A DNA stretch of 64,000 nucleotides from Pseudomonas luteola NBRC 103146 (GCF_002091675.1 NZ_BDAE01000017.1:1-64000); one strand, 5' to 3'; counted from the first letter of the stretch, positions 29,321-39,374 are shown. The notes: generated from the letters alone by a model not told the origin. Translations and numbers: made by a program.

Positions 29321-30640
29321 ATGAAATCTCTGAAAGGCCAGGATATCCTGGCGCTTGGCTTTATGACCTTCGCTCTCTTTGTAGGCGCGGGTAACATCAT
29401 TTTCCCTCCGATTGTAGGCTTGCAAGCCGGTCCACACGTTTGGGCTGCGGCTATTGGCTTCCTTATTACAGCGGTAGGCTTGCCTGTACTAACAGTGGTT
29501 GCCTTAGCTCGTGTAGGCGGCGCCATGAATGCGCTGAGCTCACCAATCGGACGGGTAGCCGGTGGCCTGTTGGCAGCGGTCTGCTATTTATCAGTCGGTC
29601 CGCTGTTTGCCACCCCACGTACTGCAACTGTCTCATTCGAGGTTGGGCTTGCGCCCCTTACAGGTGGTGGGGCGCTACCGCTGTTTCTCTACAGCCTTGT
29701 CTATTTCTGTGTTGTATTGCTGGTATCGCTTTATCCAGGTCGGTTGTTGGATACGGTGGGCCGTTTCCTGGCGCCGTTGAAAATCCTGGCGCTTGCCATT
29801 CTGGGGGCGGCGGCATTCCTATGGCCTGCCGGCGGGACGGGCGAGTCCGTCAAAGCTTATCAGGCACAGGCGTTTTCCCAAGGTTTCATTAATGGTTATC
29901 TGACCATGGATACGTTGGGCGCTCTGGTGTTTGGCATCGTCATTGTAAATGCGATCAAGGCGCGTGGCATAGAATCAGCAACACTGATTACGCGCTACGC
30001 TGTTATTGCAGGACTGATTGCAGGTGTTGGGTTGGCTCTGGTTTACATCAGCCTGTTCCAGTTGGGCTCTACTAGCCATTCATTGGTGCCAGCGGCCACT
30101 AATGGGGCAGAGGTGCTTCATGCCTATGTACAGCATACGTTTGGTGAACCTGGCAGTATTTTCCTTGCCTGTCTGATTTCGCTTGCCTGTCTGGTCACTG
30201 CGGTTGGATTGACCTGCGCCTGTGCAGAATACTTTAGTGAAGCCCTGCATCTGCCTTACAAAGTTCTGGTTGTTGCACTGGCACTTTTTTCTCTACTCGT
30301 TTCGAATCTGGGTTTGACTCATCTGATTCAAATATCCGTACCCGTGCTGACGGCTATTTATCCACCGTGCATTGTCTTGGTTGTGCTTAGCTTCTGCTCC
30401 AGACTGTGGCATTCATCCTCGCGCGTTGTAGCCCCTGTCATGCTGGTTGCGTTTCTGTTCGGCATTGTAGATGGCATAAAGGCGGCAGGTTTTGATGTCA
30501 GCTGGATTACATGGCTGGAAGCCAAGCTTCCGCTGGTAGATCAAGGGCTGGCGTGGCTCATTCCATCGGTTGTAGTGGGTGTATTGGCTACGCTCTGGGA
30601 TAGACAGCAAGGCCAGCCACAGGCCGTGCGAGCTTCATAA
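29321..30640 (+). CDS. braB: Branched-chain amino acid:cation symporter
   Basis: A 439-residue inner-membrane carrier of the LIVCS family (BrnQ/BraB/BraZ), which imports leucine, isoleucine and valine with sodium or protons. It has about twelve hydrophobic segments and the family signature '[19 protein letters not shown]' at the N-terminus, plus '[16 protein letters not shown]'. In P. aeruginosa braB follows sucD, as here. About 310 bases of non-coding DNA lie upstream of it; I see no other gene there. It ends in a bidirectional terminator. Confidence 0.94.
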   Translation: MKSLKGQDILALGFMTFALFVGAGNIIFPPIVGLQAGPHVWAAAIGFLITAVGLPVLTVVALARVGGAMNALSSPIGRVAGGLLAAVCYLSVGPLFATPRTATVSFEVGLAPLTGGGALPLFLYSLVYFCVVLLVSLYPGRLLDTVGRFLAPLKILALAILGAAAFLWPAGGTGESVKAYQAQAFSQGFINGYLTMDTLGALVFGIVIVNAIKARGIESATLITRYAVIAGLIAGVGLALVYISLFQLGSTSHSLVPAATNGAEVLHAYVQHTFGEPGSIFLACLISLACLVTAVGLTCACAEYFSEALHLPYKVLVVALALFSLLVSNLGLTHLIQISVPVLTAIYPPCIVLVVLSFCSRLWHSSSRVVAPVMLVAFLFGIVDGIKAAGFDVSWITWLEAKLPLVDQGLAWLIPSVVVGVLATLWDRQQGQPQAVRAS

Positions 30641-30654
30641 GAGCTTTTTCCCGG

Positions 30655-30690
30655 TAATAAAAAAGCCCGCTATTGCGGGCTTTTTTATTA
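30655..30690. terminator. Bidirectional terminator, braB and lipoprotein gene
   Basis: A 16-base stem (TAATAAAAAAGCCCGC with its complement) and TATT loop, with T runs on both strands. It serves braB on the plus strand and the small lipoprotein gene on the minus strand. Confidence 0.93.
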
Positions 30691-30695
30691 CAAGC

Positions 30696-30980
30696 TTACT
30701 GCTGCTTGGTGTTCGGATCACCGCCTTGCAGAGGCTGATCCGGATTTCCCTGAGGAGAAGTATTGGTGCCGGTATCCTGAGCTTCTTTAGCTTGCTCTTG
30801 GGCGGCCTCAGTACGCTCTTGAGCAGCCTGATTGCTTTCCTTGGCTGCTTCATTCATGTGGTCTTGAGCTTTCTGCTCGGATTGCTGTGCGTCTTGTGCC
30901 TTTTCTTCGGAAGGCTTGTCACAGGCAGCTAAGCCAAGGGCTGCAGCAAGCAGCAGGGCGTAAGCGAAAGGTTTTTGCAT
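30696..30980 (-). CDS. Small alanine/glutamine/glutamate-rich lipoprotein
   Basis: A 94-residue secreted lipoprotein: signal peptide with lipobox L-A-A-C (Cys20), then a highly charged region rich in Ala, Gln and Glu (about 21-70) that should form a long helix, and a disordered tail rich in Gly, Pro, Gln and Asn. An AGGAG element precedes the ATG. It is divergent from htpG. It resembles several short pseudomonad lipoproteins of unknown role. Aspartate follows the lipidated cysteine, which in enterics favours retention in the inner membrane, although that rule is weaker in pseudomonads. Confidence 0.85.
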   Translation of the reverse strand: MQKPFAYALLLAAALGLAACDKPSEEKAQDAQQSEQKAQDHMNEAAKESNQAAQERTEAAQEQAKEAQDTGTNTSPQGNPDQPLQGGDPNTKQQ

Positions 30981-31178
30981 GGTCTTCTCCTTGTTTAATT
31001 CACGGCAGCACTTCGAGCATACGTATACAGCGAAGTTCCGCGTAGACCTTCTTAGCGTCTATGGCGGTATGCGAGCCTAACAGGTACGGCTGCCAGACCT
31101 ATTGGCAGCAATCATGGCCAGGTAGTTCCTAACATTTGATTAAATGGCCCGGATATGAGACCTGCAATCCGTTTTGGG

Positions 31179-31205
31179 TTGAAAAATAAGGACTTGCCCC
31201 CATTT
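31179..31205 (+). promoter_or_regulatory. Sigma-32 heat-shock promoter of htpG
   Basis: -35 TTGAAA (31179-31184), 13-base spacer, -10 CCCCATTT (31198-31205). This matches the RpoH consensus very closely. The predicted transcript starts near 31212, about 45 bases before the htpG ATG. Confidence 0.87.
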
Positions 31206-31257
31206 TGCGTCCATCACCGCTATCGCGGCTCAACCGTCATCTGTGGAGTTCGTAACC

Positions 31258-33156
31258 ATGAGTGTGGAGACTCAGAAAGAAACATTAGGTTTTCAGACTG
31301 AAGTGAAGCAGCTGCTTCATCTCATGATTCATTCTCTGTATTCCAACAAGGAAATTTTTCTTCGGGAGTTGGTTTCCAACGCATCCGATGCGGCGGACAA
31401 GCTCCGCTTTGAGGCCCTGGCCAAGCCGGAGCTGCTTGAGGGCGGCGACGCGCTCAAGATCCGTATCAGCTACGACAAGGATGCACGCACTGTCACGATA
31501 GAGGACAACGGCATCGGCATGAGCCGTGAGGATGTCGTTACGCATCTGGGAACTATTGCCAAATCAGGCACCGCTGATTTCCTTAAGAACCTGTCGGGCG
31601 ACCAGCGCAAGGACTCCCACTTGATCGGCCAGTTTGGGGTCGGTTTTTATAGTGCCTTTATCGTAGCGGACAAAGTGGATGTCTTTACACGCCGTGCTGG
31701 ACAGCCTGCTGCGGAAGGGGTCCACTGGAGTTCGAAAGGCGAAGGCGAGTTCGATGTTGAAACCATCGAAAAACCTGAGCGTGGTACTCGCATCGTTCTG
31801 CATCTGAAAACAGGCGAAGAAGAGTTCGCTGACGGCTGGCGTCTGCGTAATATCATCAAGAAGTATTCTGATCACATTGCACTGCCGATCGAGCTGCCAA
31901 AAGAGCATCACGGAGAGGACACACCCTCAGAGCAGGAGTGGGAAACGGTCAATCGGGCCAGCGCGTTGTGGACACGGCCGCGTACTGAAGTCAAGGATGA
32001 GGAATACCAGGAGTTTTACAAGCACGTCTCCCATGATTTCGAGAACCCTCTGACCTGGAGTCACAATAAGGTAGAGGGCAAGCTTGAATACACCTCGCTA
32101 CTTTATGTGCCTGCACGCGCGCCCTTTGATCTGTACCAGCGTGAAGCGCCGCGTGGATTGAAGCTTTATGTGCAGCGTGTATTCATTATGGATCAGGCTG
32201 ACGAGTTCCTGCCCCTTTACCTGCGCTTCATCAAGGGTGTGGTGGATTCCAACGATCTCTCGCTTAACGTCTCTCGTGAGATTCTTCAGAAGGATCCGGT
32301 CATCGACTCCATGAAGTCGGCGTTGACCAAGCGGGTCCTGGATATGTTGGAAAAGCTGGCCAAAAACGAGCCGGAGCAATACAAGCAGTTCTGGAGTGCT
32401 TTTGGACAGGTTCTGAAAGAAGGGCCGGCGGAGGACTTTGCCAATCGTGAAAAGATTGCCGGCTTGCTGCGTTTTGCATCGACTCATGGAGATGCGGGTG
32501 AACAGGACGTTGCGCTCGCTGACTACATTGGTCGCATGAAGGAAGGGCAAGACAAGATCTACTACCTGACAGGCGAAAGCTACAATCAGGTGAAGAGCAG
32601 TCCACACCTGGAAGTTTTCCGTAAGAAGGGTATCGAAGTCCTTCTGCTAACGGATCGCATCGATGAGTGGCTGATGAGCTACCTGACTGAGTTCGATGGT
32701 AAGGCATTCATTGATGTTGCTCGTGGCGATCTGGACTTGGGCAAGCTTGATTCCGAAGAGGACAAGAAGGCTCAGGAAGAAATAGCCAAGGCCAAAGAAG
32801 ATCTTGTTGGTCGCATCAAGAAGGCACTGGATAACGAGGTCAGCGAAGTGCGGGTTTCTCATCGCCTGACAGACTCACCGGCTATTCTGGCAATCGGCGA
32901 ACAGGACCTGGGTCTGCAGATGCGTCGCATCCTTGAGGCGAGCGGCCAGAAGGCCCCTGAATCCAAGCCGATTTTTGAAATCAATCCACAGCATCCTTTG
33001 ATTGAAAAGCTGGACATGGAGCAGGATGAAGACCGCTTCGTAGATTTAGCTCATGTCTTGTTCGATCAGGCAGCTCTCGCTGCAGGTGATAGTCTCAAGG
33101 ATCCGGCTGCGTACGTGCGCCGTCTCAATAAGCTTCTGGTAGAACTTTCTGCCTGA
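31258..33156 (+). CDS. htpG: Chaperone HtpG (Hsp90)
   Basis: The bacterial Hsp90, a dimeric ATP-dependent cytoplasmic chaperone. The 632-residue protein has the GHKL ATPase domain ('[20 protein letters not shown]', '[13 protein letters not shown]', '[18 protein letters not shown]'), the middle domain ('[13 protein letters not shown]') and a C-terminal dimer domain. The ATG at 31258 gives [16 protein letters not shown] as in homologues, with GGAG 10 bases upstream; an earlier GTG is in frame. It is preceded by a clear sigma-32 promoter. Confidence 0.97.
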   Translation: MSVETQKETLGFQTEVKQLLHLMIHSLYSNKEIFLRELVSNASDAADKLRFEALAKPELLEGGDALKIRISYDKDARTVTIEDNGIGMSREDVVTHLGTIAKSGTADFLKNLSGDQRKDSHLIGQFGVGFYSAFIVADKVDVFTRRAGQPAAEGVHWSSKGEGEFDVETIEKPERGTRIVLHLKTGEEEFADGWRLRNIIKKYSDHIALPIELPKEHHGEDTPSEQEWETVNRASALWTRPRTEVKDEEYQEFYKHVSHDFENPLTWSHNKVEGKLEYTSLLYVPARAPFDLYQREAPRGLKLYVQRVFIMDQADEFLPLYLRFIKGVVDSNDLSLNVSREILQKDPVIDSMKSALTKRVLDMLEKLAKNEPEQYKQFWSAFGQVLKEGPAEDFANREKIAGLLRFASTHGDAGEQDVALADYIGRMKEGQDKIYYLTGESYNQVKSSPHLEVFRKKGIEVLLLTDRIDEWLMSYLTEFDGKAFIDVARGDLDLGKLDSEEDKKAQEEIAKAKEDLVGRIKKALDNEVSEVRVSHRLTDSPAILAIGEQDLGLQMRRILEASGQKAPESKPIFEINPQHPLIEKLDMEQDEDRFVDLAHVLFDQAALAAGDSLKDPAAYVRRLNKLLVELSA

Positions 33157-33165
33157 TGCGCTGAT

Positions 33166-33193
33166 AAAGCCCGCTTCTGGCGGGCTTTCTTTT
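33166..33193 (+). terminator. htpG terminator
   Basis: A nine-base stem (AAAGCCCGC with its complement), five-base loop and an interrupted T run, ten bases after the htpG stop. Confidence 0.87.
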
Positions 33194-33219
33194 AACACCC
33201 AACGACGAAGAGGTAACCC

Positions 33220-33954
33220 ATGGCCGAAATGACGGTTAAGGCAATCCAGTATGAGATCGATGGACAGCCGTTCGAAGGGCAGCTGGTCTACGATGCTGAT
33301 CAGCCCCAGACGCGGCCAGCAGTTCTGCTTTCGCCTAACTGGATGGGCGTATCGCAAGGCGCTATTGATTTAGCCAAGCGCCTTGCCAGCGAAGATGGGC
33401 TGGTTTATTTCATCGTGGATTTTTATGGTCAGAAGGTGCGTCCTGCTAATGCAGATGAGGCGCTGGCAGCCATGATGCCGATTCGTAATGATAGGGCTTT
33501 ACTACGCAAGCGCCTGCAGTCTGCTTATCAGGCGCTTGTTGCTCAAGCGGGCACTGTTGCAATAGACACGAAACACATTGCTGCCATTGGCTTTTGCTTT
33601 GGTGGCTGTGCTGCGCTTGAGTTGGCGCGTGAAGGTGCAGAATTGGCTGCTGTTGTCACTTTCCATGCCAATCTGGATACGCCAAATCCTGAAGATGCCC
33701 GTAATATCAAAGCACCCGTTCTAGTGCTGCACGGGGCTGCTGATCCGTTAGTGCCTAGCGAACAGATTTCTGCCTTCGAGGCAGAAATGACCGCAGCCAA
33801 TGTCGATTGGCAAGTTATCAGTTACGGTAATGCTGTCCATTCCTTTACTGATCCGGAAGCCAATAATCCAGGCAAGCAGCAATACAATCCGGTTGTTGCC
33901 AAACGCGCCTTCCTGGCTATGCATAATCTGTTTGATGAGGTCATGTCGCGCTAG
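33220..33954 (+). CDS. Dienelactone hydrolase family protein
   Basis: A 244-residue cytoplasmic alpha/beta hydrolase of the dienelactone hydrolase family. The nucleophile is cysteine, in 'GFCFGG' (Cys126), with Asp175 in 'HGAADPLV' and His207 in 'NAVHSFTDP', so the triad is complete. Such proteins open lactones or hydrolyse carboxylic esters; the substrate here is unknown since no aromatic catabolism genes are near. It lies after htpG with its own ribosome site (AAGAGG) and terminator, a neighbour pair also found in P. aeruginosa. Confidence 0.9.
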   Translation: MAEMTVKAIQYEIDGQPFEGQLVYDADQPQTRPAVLLSPNWMGVSQGAIDLAKRLASEDGLVYFIVDFYGQKVRPANADEALAAMMPIRNDRALLRKRLQSAYQALVAQAGTVAIDTKHIAAIGFCFGGCAALELAREGAELAAVVTFHANLDTPNPEDARNIKAPVLVLHGAADPLVPSEQISAFEAEMTAANVDWQVISYGNAVHSFTDPEANNPGKQQYNPVVAKRAFLAMHNLFDEVMSR

Positions 33955-33987
33955 TATGCGAAGACCCGCAGCAGTGCCTGGTCTAAG

Positions 33988-34014
33988 AAAAGCCCGCCAA
34001 TAGGCGGGCTTTTT
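33988..34014. terminator. Terminator between dienelactone hydrolase gene and bfrB
   Basis: An 11-base stem (AAAAGCCCGCC with its complement) and AATA loop, with T runs on both strands. It lies between convergent genes. Confidence 0.92.
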
Positions 34015-34028
34015 ATGACCTGTAAGAT

Positions 34029-34505
34029 TTAATCGTCGTCATGCATATTGGATTGCAGGTAGTTCTCAATCCCTACCTTGTCGATCAGCCCCAACTGAGT
34101 TTCGAGCCAATCGATATGCTCCTCTTCGGACTCCAGGATGTCCTTGAGCATGTCGCGACTTACATAGTCTCGAACACTTTCGCAGTACACAATTGCATCT
34201 CGTAGGTCGGCAACCGCTGCGATTTCCAGGCGAAGGTCACACTCAAGCATTTCCTTGGTATTTTCACCAATCATCAACTTGCCAAGATCCTGAAGGTTTG
34301 GAAGGCCTTCAAGAAACAGGATTCGCTCAATCAGACGATCCGCATGCTTCATCTCGTCGATTGACTCATGGTATTCATGGTGGCCAAGTTTTTTCAGGCC
34401 CCAGTCGTTATACATGCGCGAATGGAGGAAGTACTGATTGATGGCAACAAGCTCGTTTCCAAGTATCTTGTTGAGATGCTGAATGACTTTAATGTCGCCT
34501 TTCAT
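34029..34505 (-). CDS. bfrB: Bacterioferritin
   Basis: A 158-residue subunit of the 24-mer iron-storage bacterioferritin. It shows the di-iron ferroxidase ligands (Glu18, 'IDEMKHAD' with Glu51 and His54, and a C-terminal '[14 protein letters not shown]') and the heme-ligating Met52. It is very similar to what I recall of P. aeruginosa BfrB, whose iron is released by electron transfer from the ferredoxin encoded just upstream. The start at 34505 ([13 protein letters not shown]) has a GGAG six bases upstream; the frame is open five codons further. Confidence 0.96.
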   Translation of the reverse strand: MKGDIKVIQHLNKILGNELVAINQYFLHSRMYNDWGLKKLGHHEYHESIDEMKHADRLIERILFLEGLPNLQDLGKLMIGENTKEMLECDLRLEIAAVADLRDAIVYCESVRDYVSRDMLKDILESEEEHIDWLETQLGLIDKVGIENYLQSNMHDDD

Positions 34506-34649
34506 GACGGCTCCGCCCAAGGATTATGTAATACAAGTCTGGGCGCGAAGCGAGGGCTTGTCAAACGTAAGTTATTGAATTGATTATGAAAAACATCTGT
34601 GAATAACACGCTTTCGCAACTGATTCATAACCTACTGATTTTTAGACAT

Positions 34650-34673
34650 AAAAAAACCGGGCCAACCGCCCGG
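34650..34673 (-). terminator. bfd terminator
   Basis: On the minus strand a six-base GC stem (CCGGGC/GCCCGG) with a five-base loop is followed by seven T. It lies between bfd and bfrB, so the two genes are probably separate transcription units. Confidence 0.85.
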
Positions 34674-34691
34674 CTCTTAAAAATCTGTTTA

Positions 34692-34907
34692 TCAGGCTTG
34701 GGATAATCCGACCGGGTAGGCCAGACTTTGAGCCGCCTGAAGCTCGCCAAGGGTTTCCCTGACAACCGTTTTAGCCAGGCAGGCACATTTACCGCATTGA
34801 GTACCTACTCCTGTGCATTCCCTTACTTCCCGATAGCTGCAGCATCCTTCGTAGATAGCTTCACGGATTTGCTTATCGGTGACACCTCGGCACAAACATA
34901 CGTACAT
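34692..34907 (-). CDS. bfd: Bacterioferritin-associated ferredoxin
   Basis: A 71-residue [2Fe-2S] protein that reduces ferric iron in bacterioferritin and so mobilises stored iron. All four cluster cysteines are present: Cys4 and Cys6 in 'MYVCLCRGVT' and Cys38 and Cys41 in 'GTQCGKCAC'. The true start is at 34907; the open frame upstream is leader sequence. A sigma-70 promoter overlapping a Fur-like site lies about 35-65 bases upstream, in keeping with iron-starvation induction known for P. aeruginosa bfd. Confidence 0.95.
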   Translation of the reverse strand: MYVCLCRGVTDKQIREAIYEGCCSYREVRECTGVGTQCGKCACLAKTVVRETLGELQAAQSLAYPVGLSQA

Positions 34908-34941
34908 GGCGATTCGTCTATGGCTGAAAAGAGATATCGGC

Positions 34942-34974
34942 AGACTAATCGTAGTGAGAATGATTGTCAAAGCG
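34942..34974 (-). promoter_or_regulatory. bfd promoter with overlapping Fur-like box
   Basis: Reading leftwards: -35 TTGACA (34970-34965), 17-base spacer, -10 TAGTCT (34947-34942). The plus-strand sequence at 34956-34974 matches 11 of 19 positions of the Fur consensus and covers the -35 and upper spacer, so Fe-Fur would block the promoter. Confidence 0.65.
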
Positions 34975-34999
34975 TTATAGGAGGGAATGTTATTAACCT

Positions 35000-35025
35000 G
35001 CCGAGCGGCACGATGGCCGCTCGGC
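35000..35025 (-). terminator. Hairpin after the pyrC-rnt operon
   Basis: A perfect ten-base stem (GCCGAGCGGC with its complement) and six-base loop, just after the rnt stop on the minus strand. The following bases are only moderately T-rich, so termination may be incomplete. Confidence 0.5.
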
Positions 35026-35032
35026 AAAAGGT

Positions 35033-35713
35033 TTATTCAGGGTCCATCCAGCCGCCCAGCTCACGCCAGCGATTGACGATACCGCAGAACAGATCGGCCG
35101 TTTTTTCCGTGTCATAACGGGCAGAGTGCGCTTCCCGATTATCAAACCCGATTCCAGCGCTTTGGCAGGCTTTGGCTAGTACCGTTTGCCCATAAGCCAG
35201 TCCGGCTAATGTAGCCGTGTCAAAGCTTGAGAAGGGGTGAAAGGGGTTTCGTTTGATACCACAGCGCAAGACCGCAGCGTTGAGAAACGCAAGATCAAAG
35301 CTACTGTTATGACCTACCAAAATGGCTCGCTTGCAACCGTTGGCTTTCAAAGATTTCCGCACCCCACGGAAGATTTCCGTAAGGGCATGTTCTTCCTTGA
35401 CGGCCATTCTCAGCGGGTGATCAAGCTTGATGCCAGTAAACTCGAGCGCGGCAGGTTCTACATTGGCCCCTTCGAACGGCTCGACCCGAAAGAAATGGGT
35501 GTGCTCAGGGAAGAGAAAACCTTTCTCATCCATCCCAATGATAGTAGCGGCTATTTCCAATAGCGCATCGGTGGACGCATTGAAGCCACCGGTTTCCACG
35601 TCCACGACTACAGGTAAATAGCCACGAAAGCGTCGGGCCATTGGAATACGCGAGTCGGACATTGGCGCGGTGTTTTCCATTTCTTCCGCGAACAGTTCTT
35701 CATCATCACTCAT
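35033..35713 (-). CDS. rnt: Ribonuclease T
   Basis: A 3'-5' exoribonuclease of the DEDDh family that trims tRNA and other stable RNA ends. The 226-residue protein has the exonuclease motifs '[18 protein letters not shown]' (Asp38, Glu40), '[13 protein letters not shown]' and '[14 protein letters not shown]'. Its N-terminus carries an extra acidic stretch compared with E. coli RNase T (215 residues). The start at 35713 overlaps the pyrC stop (ATGA-type), so it is coupled to pyrC; an internal start at MSDSRIPM is possible. Confidence 0.94.
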   Translation of the reverse strand: MSDDEELFAEEMENTAPMSDSRIPMARRFRGYLPVVVDVETGGFNASTDALLEIAATIIGMDEKGFLFPEHTHFFRVEPFEGANVEPAALEFTGIKLDHPLRMAVKEEHALTEIFRGVRKSLKANGCKRAILVGHNSSFDLAFLNAAVLRCGIKRNPFHPFSSFDTATLAGLAYGQTVLAKACQSAGIGFDNREAHSARYDTEKTADLFCGIVNRWRELGGWMDPE

Positions 35714-36753
35714 GCAGAGGTCTCCAGACGCCAACGCAACGTTTCTCCGGCACGCAGCGGCACAACTTCAAAATCGCCAAAAGGCAGGGAGCTAGGTGCT
35801 TTCCACTCTTCACGCACCAGCGTTACGGTATCGGTATTATGCGGAAGGCCATAAAAGTCGGCGCCAAACAGGCTGGCGAAGCCCTCTAATTTATCCAGCG
35901 CGTCGCGGCCTTCGAAGGCTTCGGCATACAGTTCAAGTGCTGCATAGGCGGTATAGCAGCCAGCGCAGCCGCATGCAGACTCCTTGGCGTGTTTGGGGTG
36001 TGGTGCTGAGTCCGTACCCAGAAAGAACTTTGGACTTCCGCTGACAGCGGCATCCAGTAGCGCTTCCTGATGCGTGTTGCGTTTGAGGATAGGTAGACAA
36101 AAAAAGTGCGGGCGGATGCCGCCAACCAGCATGTGATTACGATTATAGAGCAGATGATGAGCGGTGATGGTGGCGGCTACGTTTGCCGACGCATCACGTA
36201 CAAATTGTGCTGCATCGCCTGTCGTGATGTGTTCAAGCACGACCCGAAGCGCGGGGAAGCGTCTAACGATGACGCTAAGCTGCTCGTCGATAAAGCGCTT
36301 TTCACGGTCGAAAATGTCGACTTCTGAGCGTGTAACTTCGCCATGTACCAGCAGCGGCAGTCCTACCTCGGCCATCGTTTCCAATACCGGAAAGATATTG
36401 TCCAGCGAGGTGACCCCTGAGTCGGAATTTGTTGTGGCGCCAGCAGGGTAGAGCTTGACGGCATGTACGAAGCCGCTCGCCTTGGCAGCACGGATTTCGT
36501 CTGGTGTGGTGCGGTCAGTCAGGTACAGTACCATCAGCGGTTCGAAGCGGTTGGCGGCGGGGCGGGCAGCCAGAATACGCTCGCGATAAGCCGCGGCTTG
36601 TTCCGCATTGCGTACAGGTGGTACCAGGTTGGGCATGATGATGGCACGGGCAAAGGTGCGAGCAACATCGGCTACGGTTTGGCTCAAGGCCGCACCATCA
36701 CGGAGGTGTATATGCCAGTCATCGGGACGGCGAAGCGTTATCCGGTCGGACAT
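35710..36753 (-). CDS. pyrC: Dihydroorotase, class II
   Basis: Closes carbamoyl-aspartate to dihydroorotate in pyrimidine synthesis. The 347-residue enzyme has the metal-binding His14 and His16 in '[10 protein letters not shown]', the carboxylated Lys100 in '[17 protein letters not shown]', and later histidines in 'LVHGEVT' and '[10 protein letters not shown]'. These fit the class II (E. coli PyrC) group, active without a partner. The start at 36753 ([13 protein letters not shown]) matches the family; the frame opens 20 codons earlier. It is followed by rnt with overlapping codons. Confidence 0.96.
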   Translation of the reverse strand: MSDRITLRRPDDWHIHLRDGAALSQTVADVARTFARAIIMPNLVPPVRNAEQAAAYRERILAARPAANRFEPLMVLYLTDRTTPDEIRAAKASGFVHAVKLYPAGATTNSDSGVTSLDNIFPVLETMAEVGLPLLVHGEVTRSEVDIFDREKRFIDEQLSVIVRRFPALRVVLEHITTGDAAQFVRDASANVAATITAHHLLYNRNHMLVGGIRPHFFCLPILKRNTHQEALLDAAVSGSPKFFLGTDSAPHPKHAKESACGCAGCYTAYAALELYAEAFEGRDALDKLEGFASLFGADFYGLPHNTDTVTLVREEWKAPSSLPFGDFEVVPLRAGETLRWRLETSA

Positions 36754-36929
36754 GCTGATTTCCAGGCGAACAAATGTGGAGAGAATGCTACCGGAAAAGG
36801 CGGACTCGGGCACGCCGCCCAGCCTAGAAGTATTTCAGAATAGCTGATCCATTGGGTGAAACAGGCAGAGTTGTTCTAAAGCAATGCCGCCTGCGTAGCG
36901 TTGGCGTACTATCCAGGTGCTGATTGTAT

Positions 36930-36957
36930 TCAAGTTTTCTGGGTAATGAACCGATAT
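36930..36957 (+). promoter_or_regulatory. Sigma-28 (FliA) promoter of motY
   Basis: TCAAGTTT (36930-36937), 12 bases, then ACCGATAT (36950-36957). This matches the flagellar FliA consensus TCAAGTTT/GCCGATA apart from one base in the -10. It lies about 40 bases upstream of motY, a motility gene. Confidence 0.68.
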
Positions 36958-36997
36958 CACAAGGGTAAGATTCTTCTATTGGATTCGGAGCCTCCCC

Positions 36998-37948
36998 GTG
37001 CGCCTTCGTTACTTGACCCTTCTACCGCTCCTGGCCAGCCTGCCGGCAATGGGCATCACATTCCAGGACCGCATTGAAAAAGCGGGATGGAAAGTGGAGG
37101 GCGATCAGTTTGAATGCCGGCTTTCTCAGGATGTTCCCCGCTTTGGTACGGGTGAGTTTGTTCGTCGTGCCGGAGAGCAACCTACTTTCAGGCTCAAAAC
37201 ATCTGAAAACTGGCTTTCCCAAGGCTCTGCGACGCTGCTGGCTGCCGCTACGCCATGGCAGCCGGGACGAGGTGATGAGTCGCTGGGTTCAATCAGAATT
37301 CAAGGTGGCAATACTCCGCTCAATACGAGCGAGAGTCAGGGGCGGCGCCTGCTGACCGGATTGATGGAAGGTCGCAGTCCATTGATCAAATCGCGTAGCC
37401 GTAATGGCGACCCGCTTGAGGTTCGTATTCTACCCGCGAGGTTTGAGTCGGCGTATCAGGATTTCCAGCTGTGTGCTGCCAAGCTTCTGCCAGTCAACTT
37501 TGATCAAATTCGTCACTCCCTGGTTGGCTTTCCCAAGGGGGGAAGTGATCTGGATGAAGTGGCACGTAACAAGCTGGACATCATTCTTCAGTATCTCAAA
37601 GCCGATCCCACTGTAAACCATGTAGTGATTTCTGGCTTTACCGATAATTCCGGTAATCGACTCGATAACCGCCAGGAATCGCGGCTGCGTGCAATGGCTG
37701 TCATGCAGTATCTGAAAGCCAGCGGCGTTCCTGAGGAGCAAATGGAAATTCGCTTTTTTGGAGAGCAGTATCCTTTGGTCGCCAATAACAGCAAGGCAAA
37801 TCGAGCCAAGAACAGAAGGGTGTCGATGGTGTTTACCCGTGAGCCTGTAGCCTCTGACTCCAAGCCAGAGTCTTCTACGGCAGCGCCAGCCGACGCGCCG
37901 GCGGCCGTTCCAGCTACAGCTTCGCAAGGTGGTAAGCCAAGCAGTTAA
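36998..37948 (+). CDS. motY: Flagellar stator-associated protein MotY (OmpA family)
   Basis: A 316-residue secreted protein. A short signal peptide ('YLTLLPLLASLPAMG') is followed by an N-terminal domain like that of Vibrio MotY and a C-terminal OmpA peptidoglycan-binding domain ('VNHVVISGFTDNSGNRLDN', about residues 205-223, through 'KANRAKNRRVSMVF'). A Pro/Ala/Ser-rich tail ends the protein. MotY forms the T ring around the flagellar motor and helps hold the stators. The start is a GTG at 36998 with GGAG seven bases upstream. A FliA-type promoter precedes it. It is divergent from pyrC. Confidence 0.88.
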   Translation: MRLRYLTLLPLLASLPAMGITFQDRIEKAGWKVEGDQFECRLSQDVPRFGTGEFVRRAGEQPTFRLKTSENWLSQGSATLLAAATPWQPGRGDESLGSIRIQGGNTPLNTSESQGRRLLTGLMEGRSPLIKSRSRNGDPLEVRILPARFESAYQDFQLCAAKLLPVNFDQIRHSLVGFPKGGSDLDEVARNKLDIILQYLKADPTVNHVVISGFTDNSGNRLDNRQESRLRAMAVMQYLKASGVPEEQMEIRFFGEQYPLVANNSKANRAKNRRVSMVFTREPVASDSKPESSTAAPADAPAAVPATASQGGKPSS

Positions 37949-38057
37949 TAGCGTACCGGGTGTCGCCTAGGCAACTTCTTGTGTCGCGCCTCTATAAATA
38001 GCTCCGCTTGGCAAGTAGAATCATTTTCTTTCTAAGCAATGCGTGGGAGCGAGTGGC

Positions 38058-39275
38058 ATGACGGACGTCAAGAAGGTAGTCCTGGCGTATTCGGGCGGCC
38101 TGGATACTTCGGTGATCCTCAAGTGGCTGCAGGATACCTATAACTGTGAAGTCGTAACATTTACAGCGGACCTTGGCCAAGGGGAAGAAGTGGAGCCCGC
38201 TCGCGCTAAAGCCAAGGCTTTAGGCGTCAAGGAAATCTTCATCGAAGACCTGCGTGAAGAATTCGTTCGTGATTTCGTTTATCCGATGTTCCGGGCGAAT
38301 ACGGTATACGAAGGCGAATACCTGCTAGGTACTTCCATTGCTCGTCCGCTTATCGCCAAGCGATTGATCGAAATTGCCAACGAAACGGGCGCTGATGCCA
38401 TCTCCCACGGTGCAACCGGCAAGGGCAATGATCAGGTACGCTTCGAACTGGGAGCCTATGCGCTCAAGCCTGGCGTAAAAGTTATTGCACCCTGGCGTGA
38501 GTGGGATTTGTTGTCCCGCGAAAAGCTCATGGATTATGCAGAAAAGCACAATATCCCGATCGAGCGTCACGGCAAGAAAAAATCGCCTTATTCCATGGAT
38601 GCTAACCTCCTACACATCTCTTATGAAGGTGGTGTGCTGGAAGACACATGGACTGAGCATGAGGAGGACATGTGGCGCTGGACCAAGTCGCCAGAGGCTG
38701 CTCCGGATCAGCCGACGTATATCGAATTGACTTACCGTGCTGGTGATATCGTGGCTATCGATGGCAAGGACATGACGCCTGCCCATGTGCTGGCTGAGCT
38801 CAATCGCATCGGTGGCGAAAACGGTATTGGCCGTCTGGATATCGTTGAGAACCGTTACGTGGGAATGAAGTCGCGTGGCTGCTATGAAACGCCTGGCGGC
38901 ACCATTATGCTCAAGGCCCACCGAGCTATCGAGTCCATTACCCTGGATCGTGAAGTCGCCCACCTCAAGGATGAGCTCATGCCTCGCTATGCGAGCCTGA
39001 TCTATACCGGCTATTGGTGGAGTCCCGAACGCCTGATGCTCCAGCAGATGATCGATGCTTCCCAGTCCAACGTAAACGGGGTCGTACGTCTGAAGTTGTA
39101 TAAAGGCAACGTAATTGTCGTTGGTCGTAAATCTGACGACTCCCTGTTTGATGCGAATATCGCTACGTTTGAAGAAGACGGTGGTGCTTACGACCAGGCT
39201 GATGCAGCAGGTTTCATCAAGCTCAATGCATTGCGTATGCGTATCGCCGCTAATAGCGGACGCAAATTGTTTTGA
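38058..39275 (+). CDS. argG: Argininosuccinate synthase
   Basis: Joins citrulline and aspartate using ATP, the penultimate step of arginine synthesis. The 405-residue protein has the PP-loop '[15 protein letters not shown]' (from residue 10) and '[16 protein letters not shown]', plus '[13 protein letters not shown]'. The ATG at 38058 ([14 protein letters not shown]) is supported by GGGAG upstream and homologue starts; the frame is open five codons earlier. It is full length and stands alone between motY and a terminator. Confidence 0.97.
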   Translation: MTDVKKVVLAYSGGLDTSVILKWLQDTYNCEVVTFTADLGQGEEVEPARAKAKALGVKEIFIEDLREEFVRDFVYPMFRANTVYEGEYLLGTSIARPLIAKRLIEIANETGADAISHGATGKGNDQVRFELGAYALKPGVKVIAPWREWDLLSREKLMDYAEKHNIPIERHGKKKSPYSMDANLLHISYEGGVLEDTWTEHEEDMWRWTKSPEAAPDQPTYIELTYRAGDIVAIDGKDMTPAHVLAELNRIGGENGIGRLDIVENRYVGMKSRGCYETPGGTIMLKAHRAIESITLDREVAHLKDELMPRYASLIYTGYWWSPERLMLQQMIDASQSNVNGVVRLKLYKGNVIVVGRKSDDSLFDANIATFEEDGGAYDQADAAGFIKLNALRMRIAANSGRKLF

Positions 39276-39342
39276 GTGATCTTGCCCCGGATCAATACCT
39301 GGGCAGCCCTTCCGTCTGGAGGGGCTCTCGCTCTTAAACGCT

Positions 39343-39374
39343 AATAAAAAAAGCCCAACCGGGCTTTTTTTATT
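39343..39374. terminator. Bidirectional terminator between argG and the PA3496-like gene
   Basis: A 14-base stem (AATAAAAAAAGCCC with its complement) and AACC loop, with T runs on both strands. It reaches the stop codon of the small minus-strand gene. Confidence 0.92.
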
